Shown here in pieces: positions 5,964 through 11,745 of a DNA stretch of 12,579 nucleotides. Position 1 is the first letter of the stretch. Each line of letters starts with the position of its first letter. The translations under genes were made by a program, and so were the position numbers. The DNA is taken from assembly GCA_036733985.1 (NCBI GenBank), contig DAIMZM010000074.1, forward strand, positions 1 through 12,579, read 5' to 3'. The notes under the pieces were generated by a model. It had not been told where the DNA came from. It searched no databases and saw nothing but the letters and a program-made list of their open reading frames with translations. The DNA is from DAIMZM01 sp036733985 (lineage in GTDB: Bacteria > Bacillota > Dehalobacteriia > UBA4068).

Positions 5964-6104
5964 TCATAATCTGTACAAAGTAAACGCGGCTGTATTATTC
6001 CCGGCGTTGATCTGCTTTTTGAGATTGGCCATAATCCTGCTTTGCAGGTTTTTAATCTTTTTTGGGAATTTTGAACGCAGCAGCAACGCCTCCGCCAATT
6101 TCAT
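5964..6104 (-). pseudogene. Remnant of a DIP1984-family gene
   Basis: After a ribosome site (GGCGGG, about 6 nt upstream) the frame opens with MKLAEALLLRSKFPKKIKNL, which matches from memory the highly conserved N-terminus of DIP1984 proteins (MKLAEAL-LR---QKRI-QL). Those proteins are roughly 150 residues; this frame stops after 46. The residues QINAGNNTAAF look like a later part of the family (a RINRTN-like motif), so an internal deletion as well as truncation is likely. The gene starts 38 bases after the broken LuxR-type regulator on the same strand. DIP1984 function is unknown. A short real protein is possible but less likely. Confidence 0.55.
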
Positions 6105-6144
6105 CATACACCCGCCTTTCCTAAAACAATAACTGAAGCGGGCG

Positions 6145-7214
6145 TTATCCTTGGGGGCCTTGGCTTATCATCAGGATATAGGCCAGTTCGGTGCGGTTGT
6201 TCGCGCCCACCTTCCGGTAAATGCTCTGAATATGGGTTTTGACTGTGTTTTCCGAGAGGTTCAGGCCGGCGGCCAGCTGCGCATTGTTTTTCCCCTGGAC
6301 GACGCCGTCGATGATATCCGCCTCCCGCTTGGTGAATTTGAATTTGTAGTCCGCAATTGCCTGCTCCCCATCTTCATAGGCCAGGCAAAGGAAGAATTGC
6401 CCAGCCCTTCCGCTGCCGCGGTAAAATACCAGGTCGGCCAGGAGGCTGCCGCTGCCGGTTTTGAACCGCTCCCCTTGATGCAGCAGGTGGGGGCTGCCTT
6501 TGGCGGCGGCGCGCAAATCCTCGCAGAGCTCCTTCACATGGTAGAGGACGCTGGAACCGAAGACGGTGGCGGTTTTCAGCATTTCATAGCCGGCCGCGTT
6601 GCCACCGATCAGGCTCAGCTCCTCATCAAAAAGGCAAAGCCCCCTCCTGGCCAGCCGCCCGCCCTCTGTTTCCAGGTCATTGGCTGCCCGGACCGTATGG
6701 ATAATATGGAAGACGGTGGCGATATGGGGTTGCAAGAGCCTGAGGACAAACATGTCCTCCTCCCCAAAATCCGGTTTCTCCTTGCTCCTGTGCAGATAAA
6801 TCTCACCCATAAACTGCCCTTTATAGACGATACGCAGGCAGGCGATATGAAAATCCTCCTGGGTAGCGAGAAAATCGCTTCTGGGCTCGGCCGCCACAGC
6901 CACCGCGCCCTGCCGGTAATCCAGGGCTCTTTGTAAACCAGGGCCTCTCCCCCGGCCCCCTCCTCCTCATTCTGTTTCAAATAGTCCTCTTTCTCCGGAA
7001 ACCGCTGTTTTTGGTAATGCCCCTCCAGATTGCCGCCGCTATAGGGCTTGAAAAAGCTGCAATCCCGGCTGATGCCGCAGAAAAACATACCGCTGTCATA
7101 GGGCGCCAGTTCATGGAGCCTCATAATGGCCAGCTTCAGAAAATCCGTGAAGGATACGCAGTCATAGGCGCTGCTGATCAAACGGTTCAGCTTTAAGAGC
7201 TTCTGATTTTCCAT
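6145..7214 (-). pseudogene. LuxR-type transcriptional regulator, disrupted by a frameshift
   Basis: Two overlapping frames together make one regulator of about 355 residues. The N-terminal part starts at ATG 7214 (GGGGTGG upstream) with MENQKLLKLNRLISSAYDCV and reads sensibly to about 6940-6905, as a sensory domain of unassigned type. The rest continues in another frame (EPRSDFLATQEDFHIACLR onward) to the stop at 6145-6147. That second part contains a C-terminal LuxR/GerE helix-turn-helix: FTKREADIIDGVVQGKNNAQ, then LNLSENTVKTHIQSIYRKVG. One base appears to be missing between about 6945 and 6905. No slippery heptamer is seen there, so this is either a real inactivating mutation or a sequencing error. 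If transcribed, the second frame could still start at GTG 6903 and yield a shortened protein that retains the DNA-binding domain. Confidence 0.85.
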
Positions 7215-7274
7215 ATAACCACCCCTGTCAGAGATTGCGTTACACTGATCATACCCTGCCGTTACCCCGGCGCC

Positions 7275-7294
7275 TATCACCTAAACGGGTGATA
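7275..7294. promoter_or_regulatory. 20-bp perfect inverted repeat upstream of the LuxR-type gene (possible operator)
   Basis: TATCACC (7275-7281) and GGTGATA (7288-7294) are perfect 7-bp arms around a 6-nt spacer, 61 to 80 bases before the regulator's start codon. The symmetry and position suit an operator for a dimeric regulator, perhaps the LuxR protein itself. No convincing sigma-A promoter could be identified around it. Confidence 0.45.
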
Positions 7295-7321
7295 TTCCTG
7301 GTTTTAAGCATTGTTTTTCTT

Positions 7322-7340
7322 TTATTATCGTATATAATAA
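7322..7340. promoter_or_regulatory. AT-rich 19-bp inverted repeat between the LuxR-type and MerR/methyltransferase genes
   Basis: TTATTAT (7322-7328) and ATAATAA (7334-7340) flank CGTAT. The repeat lies in the 167-base gap between two minus-strand genes. It may be an operator or part of a promoter; a + strand TATAAT (7333-7338) with TTGTTT 16 bp before it overlaps it, but no + strand gene follows. Confidence 0.35.
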
Positions 7341-7381
7341 GCTTTCAGGTGGTGGGCGTTGGTTATTGGCCGCCTTTTGGA

Positions 7382-8635
7382 TTAAGATGATTTTGCGCCC
7401 AGATAGCCTTTTACCTGGAATGAATATAACCCCAGTACTTCCCCGGTTTTATGATAGGAAAAGGAATCTCCTTCGCCGGAATCGGTCACTGACCCCAGAT
7501 CGTCGAAAGCGTCTATCTGCCGCCAATGCCGCTGCAAATAGGCATAAAAATATTTCAAATCAAAATTATGCTCCCAGTTTTCCGGATACTGGCGCTGCAG
7601 CTCGGCCAAAGTTTCCGACCCCTTTTGAAAATGCCAGAAAATACCCGCCGCGTAAGTATCGCGGTGAAAGTAACGTTCCAACGCGTCATGGGCAAAGGCA
7701 TGCTTGAAAATGGCGCACTCATTGGAAGCAAAATCAATATAGATATCCACACAATGCTCCTTCAAGGGCAATTGGTGGGGCGCGGCGGCAATATAAAGCA
7801 CCTGATTGGGCAGGTTCTTGCGATCCAGCAGGCTTTTATACATAGCCACAACTTCAGGGAATTTATCGGTAATAATATACAATGCCCGGGGATCTAGGAA
7901 TTCAAAGTTGGCGTGGCAAAAGCAATAGTCGTTCACGTAATTTTCCAGGATCAGCTTACCCTGGGTGGGGATACCGCCCAATTTCTCCAGCATCCACTGG
8001 TAATCGCGCTGCATCAGGGTAATCAGATCGGGACTCATCATCCGGTAGCAGTTCCTCTCCGTATCAGGACCGTCATAGATGCTGATTTCGCCGCTCTGGC
8101 CGATGATGATCCCGTTTTGGATAGCGGCGGAATAGCCGCAGGCACAGGTCAGGCTGCCGGATAGGATCTGGTCATTGACAATGTTACAATTGTTGATGGT
8201 CAGATTACCCTGGCAATGAGGGCAGGCTAAATAAGGCAAAAACGGCAGCGGCACGCCGCTGGTACGCTTTTGCATGACCGTATGTTTATCAGCCGCCTCG
8301 TTAATTTCCCGGTTGATATTGGCGATTGTCTGCTCCAGGCGGTGTTTTTCCCGGATCAATTCTTTCTTCTGCCGCTTGAGGATGTTTAAATAGTCGTTCA
8401 GCTCCTCAGTGCTATCCAGATTCGACAGCCTGCTCAAAGAGATGATCTTATGAATCTCGGCCAGAGAAAAACGCAGCTCCTTAAGCTTGAGCAGCAGCTC
8501 CATATCAGCAATATCCTGCTTGGAGAAAAAATAGCGCTCGTTTTTGACCGCCGGTACCAGCAGCCCTTTATTGATATAATAACGGATCGTTTCCGGAGCC
8601 AGGGAGAAGCGTTCGCTGAAGGGGCCGATCTTCAT
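7382..8635 (-). CDS. MerR-type regulator fused to a zinc ribbon and a degenerate methyltransferase domain
   Basis: The 417-residue protein has an unusual domain order. A MerR winged helix occupies about residues 1-70 (FSERFSLAPETIRYYINKG, the family's TIRYY motif, then a wing). A long coiled coil follows (about 75-125, rich in KRQKKELIREK-type heptads), then a zinc ribbon with Cys138-Pro-His-Cys141 and Cys164-Ala-Cys166. The C-terminal half (about 215-417) resembles class I SAM methyltransferases: LYIITDKFPEVVAMYK fits the acidic-loop region, and YIAAAPHQLPLKEHCVDIYI the stretch before motif IV. Motif I, normally Gly-rich, reads LILENYVNDYCFC and lacks its glycines, so catalysis is doubtful and ligand sensing is more likely. 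The ATG at 8635 is preceded by GAGGTG with 6-nt spacing; the GTG at 8644 is part of that ribosome site. It is divergent from the symporter operon and probably controls it. Confidence 0.85.
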   Translation of the reverse strand: MKIGPFSERFSLAPETIRYYINKGLLVPAVKNERYFFSKQDIADMELLLKLKELRFSLAEIHKIISLSRLSNLDSTEELNDYLNILKRQKKELIREKHRLEQTIANINREINEAADKHTVMQKRTSGVPLPFLPYLACPHCQGNLTINNCNIVNDQILSGSLTCACGYSAAIQNGIIIGQSGEISIYDGPDTERNCYRMMSPDLITLMQRDYQWMLEKLGGIPTQGKLILENYVNDYCFCHANFEFLDPRALYIITDKFPEVVAMYKSLLDRKNLPNQVLYIAAAPHQLPLKEHCVDIYIDFASNECAIFKHAFAHDALERYFHRDTYAAGIFWHFQKGSETLAELQRQYPENWEHNFDLKYFYAYLQRHWRQIDAFDDLGSVTDSGEGDSFSYHKTGEVLGLYSFQVKGYLGAKSS

Positions 8636-8669
8636 CTCATCCACCTCAAATGATTATTTGCAGCATATC

Positions 8670-8689
8670 TTCTATACCTAACTATAGAA
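8670..8689. promoter_or_regulatory. 20-bp inverted repeat in the divergent control region
   Basis: TTCTATA (8670-8676) and TATAGAA (8683-8689) are perfect 7-bp arms around CCTAAC. The repeat lies 35-54 bases upstream of the MerR/methyltransferase start codon, where its core promoter should be. It is a good candidate operator for autoregulation. Confidence 0.5.
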
Positions 8690-8766
8690 ACCTCCTTTTT
8701 TTCAGCCGATTGCTTGAAACCAAGCCGCGGCAAAAGAAAAACTGAAAATTTCCGCATTTTATCCTC

Positions 8767-8797
8767 TTGTATTACAGGCCAGTACAGGTGCTACACT
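8767..8797 (+). promoter_or_regulatory. Candidate MerR-type promoter of the small peptide/symporter operon
   Basis: TTGTAT (8767-8772) and TACACT (8792-8797) are poor sigma-A boxes held 19 bp apart, the long spacing used by MerR-family activators. The spacer holds two direct copies of TACAGG (8773-8778 and 8783-8788), ten bases apart. Transcription would begin about 28 nt before the peptide start. The weak boxes make this a tentative call. Confidence 0.45.
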
Positions 8798-8831
8798 TTC
8801 AGTAGACGCAGATAAGAAGGAGGTGGATAAT

Positions 8832-8924
8832 ATGGTCTCCGGCTGGATGTGGTTTTTATTCTTTATTCCCCTATGGTCCAGTATCGTGATTGCTTTCATC
8901 TATTACAAAAAAGCAAAAATTTAA
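8832..8924 (+). CDS. Small membrane peptide, probable symporter accessory subunit
   Basis: A 30-residue ORF (MVSGWMWFLFFIPLWSSIVI, then AFIYYKKAKI) follows a near-perfect ribosome site AAGGAGGTGG (8817-8826). It is one hydrophobic helix (about residues 4-25) with a positively charged Tyr/Lys end, predicted to face the cytoplasm by the positive-inside rule. It ends 19 nt before the symporter gene. Very small membrane proteins encoded directly ahead of sodium:solute symporters are known as accessory subunits in several groups, so the same role is inferred here. Confidence 0.8.
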   Translation: MVSGWMWFLFFIPLWSSIVIAFIYYKKAKI

Positions 8925-8943
8925 CTTCAGGAGGTGAAACAAG

Positions 8944-10419
8944 GTGGCTTTAACCATCGCTATTTTCGTGCTCTATCTGGTTAGCCTGATTGGTTTTGGT
9001 ATTTTTACCTATTTACGGACAAAATCTTATTCTGATTTTAACCTGGCCGGCCGCAGTAACAACAAATGGGTGACCGCCCTGTCCGCGGAATCCTCCGATA
9101 TGAGCAGCTGGCTGCTGATCGGCTTGCCCGGCGCCGCCTACGCGGCTGGTTTCTCCTCGATCTGGATCCTGATCGGCCTGCTGTTCGGCACCATGTTCAA
9201 CTGGATCCTGGTTGCCAACCGGCTGCGTATCGCTTCCGAACACTTTACCGCCTTTTCCATAACCGAATACTTTGAGAAGCGCGTCAATGATAAAAACGGT
9301 TCCGTGGCTCTGGTAGCCGGCATTGCTATTATCATCATTATGATCATCAATTCCTCCGCGGAAATCATCGGTTCCGGCAAACTGCTTAACGACACCTTTG
9401 GCCTGGACTATAACATCGGTATCGTCGTGGGCCTGGTTATCGTGGGGCTGTTCACCTTCCTCGGCGGCTATTTGGCGGTAAGCTGGAGCAATCTGTTCGA
9501 GGCCTCGGTGATGTTTATTTTACTGCTGTTCGTGCCGGTGGCCGCCATCGTTAAGGTGGGCAATCTGGGGCATATTGTCGACAGCATCTATCAATCCCTG
9601 CCCACCTTCTTCCATTTTACCAATGGCGAAACCGGTTTCAGCGCCGTTTCCATCATTTTAAGCGGCCTGGGCGTGGGAATCTGCTATTTTGGCGTGGTGC
9701 ATGTGTTGACCTGCTTCATGGCCATTAAGAAAAGCAGCGAGATCAAGGACAGCACCTTTATTGCCACCACTTGGGTTGCGCTCACCTCATTTGGCGCTGT
9801 GATCATCGGCATGCTGGGCTTCTATCTGTTTCCGAATATCGGCGACCCGGAGCAGGTATTCTTCTCCATGGGCGCTGAGCTCTTCTCCCCCGCCCTGCTG
9901 GGCATCTTCGCCGCGGCAATCATGGTGACCATTGTCTCTTCGATCAGCGCTTATATTATTGTTGCGGCAGCCGCCTTCGGCGCCAACATCTACCGCCGCT
10001 TCGCCAGAGATAAGGTCGACGAAAAGAAGATCGTCAAGTTGGAGCGCATCTCCGTCGTGGTCTTCACCTTCCTCGCCTTTTTGATGTCGCTGGAGCCGGA
10101 TTTGGTATTCGCGGTAGCCTTGCTGGCCACGGCCGGGCTGGGCGCCTGCTTCGGCCCGCTGGTCATGTTCAGCCTCTATACCAACCTGGTGAACCGGCAA
10201 GGCGCTATTGCCAGCATTATTGTGGGCTTGATCACCGTTATTGCCTGGTACTACAGCGGCTTGTCAGCCTATATTTACGAAGCCATTCCCGGCATGTTGA
10301 TCAGCACGATTGTCTTATTGCTGGTTTCCAAACTTACCGGCGGGGCGGACGCGGAGACCACAGCCGGCTACAGAAGTTACGTAACCAGGTTAAAAGAAAT
10401 TGCCAGCGCCAGCAAATAA
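8944..10419 (+). CDS. Sodium:solute symporter, SSS family, PutP-like (substrate unknown)
   Basis: The 491-residue membrane protein matches the LeuT-fold SSS family along its length (E. coli PutP is 502), with 12-13 hydrophobic helices. The sodium-site motif is present: SSDMSSWLLIGLPGA, with Asp52 and Met53 corresponding to PutP Asp55/Met56. The segment GGYLAVSWSNLFEASVM and the loop before GVVHVLTCFMA are also typical. By eye, residues that bind proline in PutP differ: Trp59 is kept (Trp56), but Tyr140 aligns with Asn, Trp244 with Val and Ser340 with Val. Import of a different solute is therefore likely. The GTG start has AGGAGGTGA 6 nt before it. It sits between the 30-residue peptide and the amidotransferase-like gene in one operon. 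Glycine betaine, sarcosine or another amine would suit the neighbouring reductase, but this is conjecture. Confidence 0.9.
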   Translation: MALTIAIFVLYLVSLIGFGIFTYLRTKSYSDFNLAGRSNNKWVTALSAESSDMSSWLLIGLPGAAYAAGFSSIWILIGLLFGTMFNWILVANRLRIASEHFTAFSITEYFEKRVNDKNGSVALVAGIAIIIIMIINSSAEIIGSGKLLNDTFGLDYNIGIVVGLVIVGLFTFLGGYLAVSWSNLFEASVMFILLLFVPVAAIVKVGNLGHIVDSIYQSLPTFFHFTNGETGFSAVSIILSGLGVGICYFGVVHVLTCFMAIKKSSEIKDSTFIATTWVALTSFGAVIIGMLGFYLFPNIGDPEQVFFSMGAELFSPALLGIFAAAIMVTIVSSISAYIIVAAAAFGANIYRRFARDKVDEKKIVKLERISVVVFTFLAFLMSLEPDLVFAVALLATAGLGACFGPLVMFSLYTNLVNRQGAIASIIVGLITVIAWYYSGLSAYIYEAIPGMLISTIVLLLVSKLTGGADAETTAGYRSYVTRLKEIASASK

Positions 10420-10430
10420 AGGATAACTCC

Positions 10431-11522
10431 ATGCTAAAACTATTTATTCCCACAGACCGTATCGGACTGGAATCTTTTCAGAAAAGTATCAGCGGCACTG
10501 CCGCCACCATCAACCGCCTGCTGCGGCAAGGTGTGACCGTTGGCTGGCATACCGCTCCGCTCAGGCTGGACGCAACGCCGCTCTGGCCTGAGGGGCATCT
10601 TTATCAGTGCGGGTTTGCGGTGGACGACACAGAAAAGCTCAGGACCCTGCTGGCTGAAGGGGAAATCGTCTTTGAGCCAACCAGCCAGCTGCCGCCTGCT
10701 GATTACTTGCTGCGTCCGATCAAGATAGCCGTCTACGACGGCCGCGGCGCGGGGCGGGATTTCTCCGATCCTTTGGTTGAGGTATTGAGCTGGGGCGGAT
10801 TTCTCTATGACTATATCGGCGACAGCCAAATCCGTAGCGGGCAGTTGATGGATTATGACGTGCTGGTTGTGCCGGGCAGCCCTGACGCGGGCGAATGTTA
10901 TTATGCCGGACTGGGGGATCTGGGACAGGAGCGGATCCGTCAGTTCATCGCCACCCGGGGTCAGTATCTGGGTATTTGCGGCGGCGCCTATTTACCCCTA
11001 TCCGCGTATAATGAGCGGAATAATACCTGGTTAAATATTGTCGAAGCAACTGAAATGGATGACCTGGATTATTGGCATACCGGCAGCGGGCTGGTCAGAT
11101 GCCGTATTGATGATAACGGCCACCCAATCTTTTCCGGCATCACTGCCGGCGTTACCACCAGTATCAATATCACCTATTGGGAAGGCCCCGCCATTGAGCT
11201 AAGGGGGGCTAATGTTAAGCAGCTGGCCCACTTCGAGCAGCTGCTGGCCTCGGGACGGGACCCCTTAAAGCCCTGCTGGGAGTTTCAGGATAACACAATG
11301 GTAGCCGACGCGGTAAAAACCTGGCATAACCCCTTAAGCCAGCAGATATTTGACCGCTTGCTGCTCAACCGCTGCGCCATCGCGGAAGCCGACTATCATG
11401 GGCATAAGATCATTATGTGCTCCCCCCACCCGGAAATGGGCAATATCGGCTATGGACCGCGCAAGGACAGCCTTAATTTCCTCATTCTGTTTAATAGTCT
11501 TTTCTATTTATCCGCCCGCTAA
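10431..11522 (+). CDS. Class I glutamine-amidotransferase-like protein (BPL_N-like)
   Basis: This 363-residue soluble protein has two parts. Residues 1 to about 92 form a module of unknown function (TAATINRLLRQGVTVGWH). Residues about 95-363 form a GATase-like domain as in BPL_N (biotin-protein ligase N-terminal) proteins: KIAVYDGRGAGRDF begins the fold, YDVLVVPGSPDAGE follows, YLGICGGAYL is the nucleophile elbow with Cys183, and CSPHPEMG carries His333 and Glu335. The Cys-His-Glu triad is complete, so hydrolase or amidase activity is plausible. No biotin-ligase catalytic domain is attached and no synthase partner is adjacent. The ATG follows the symporter stop by 11 bases with AAAGGA upstream. 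The tight operon suggests that it acts on the imported solute or a derivative. There is no signal peptide, so it is cytoplasmic. Confidence 0.82.
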   Translation: MLKLFIPTDRIGLESFQKSISGTAATINRLLRQGVTVGWHTAPLRLDATPLWPEGHLYQCGFAVDDTEKLRTLLAEGEIVFEPTSQLPPADYLLRPIKIAVYDGRGAGRDFSDPLVEVLSWGGFLYDYIGDSQIRSGQLMDYDVLVVPGSPDAGECYYAGLGDLGQERIRQFIATRGQYLGICGGAYLPLSAYNERNNTWLNIVEATEMDDLDYWHTGSGLVRCRIDDNGHPIFSGITAGVTTSINITYWEGPAIELRGANVKQLAHFEQLLASGRDPLKPCWEFQDNTMVADAVKTWHNPLSQQIFDRLLLNRCAIAEADYHGHKIIMCSPHPEMGNIGYGPRKDSLNFLILFNSLFYLSAR

Positions 11523-11538
11523 GCGGCTGGAAAAACGG

Positions 11539-11577
11539 AAAGAGAAAGACGCCCTGAAAGCGGGCGTCTTTCTCTTT
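11539..11577 (+). terminator. Strong terminator of the symporter operon
   Basis: A perfect 16-bp stem (11539-11554 with 11562-11577, core GACGCCC/GGGCGTC) closes a 7-nt loop TGAAAGC and ends in a T-rich arm (CTTTCTCTTT). It begins 17 bases after the stop of the amidotransferase-like gene. The A-rich left arm may also let it work in reverse. Confidence 0.9.
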
Positions 11578-11655
11578 AGCGCGCCTGCGCCCAGGCGGGC
11601 GGGGCGGCGCTGCAAATCTGGTCTTAGCTAAGTTCAAGCCGGCTCTTTTAGCCGC

Positions 11656-11692
11656 GGGCTGGCAACAGGGCCTTATGGGCCTTTGCCAGCCC
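11656..11692. other. Long hairpin in the 11523-11745 intergenic region
   Basis: GGGCTGGCAA (11656-11665) pairs with TTGCCAGCCC (11683-11692), with an inner GGCC/GGCC stem. Apart from the operon terminator and such hairpins (another small one, CGCCTG/CAGGCG, at 11582-11597), the 220-base gap holds no gene that I can support. Confidence 0.5.
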
Positions 11693-11699
11693 AGGTGAT

Positions 11700-11723
11700 G
11701 AGGCCGGCGCTTGCGCCGGCCTC
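11700..11723. terminator. GC-rich hairpin before the carbohydrate-binding protein gene's 3' end
   Basis: GAGGCCGGCGC (11700-11710) and GCGCCGGCCTC (11713-11723) form a perfect 11-bp stem, 22 bases beyond the stop of the minus-strand gene. On the minus strand no U-run follows, while the + strand reads CTCTTTCC. It probably ends or protects the mRNA of the - strand gene, but it is not a textbook terminator for that direction. Confidence 0.5.
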
Positions 11724-11745
11724 TTTCCTAAAATTAACATCCTTA

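Noticed and set aside
7311..7338. Plus-strand promoter TTGTTT-N16-TATAAT
   Set aside because: No + strand gene follows; the only ORF there (from 7366) is antisense to the MerR/methyltransferase gene. The AT-rich palindrome explains the -10 resemblance.
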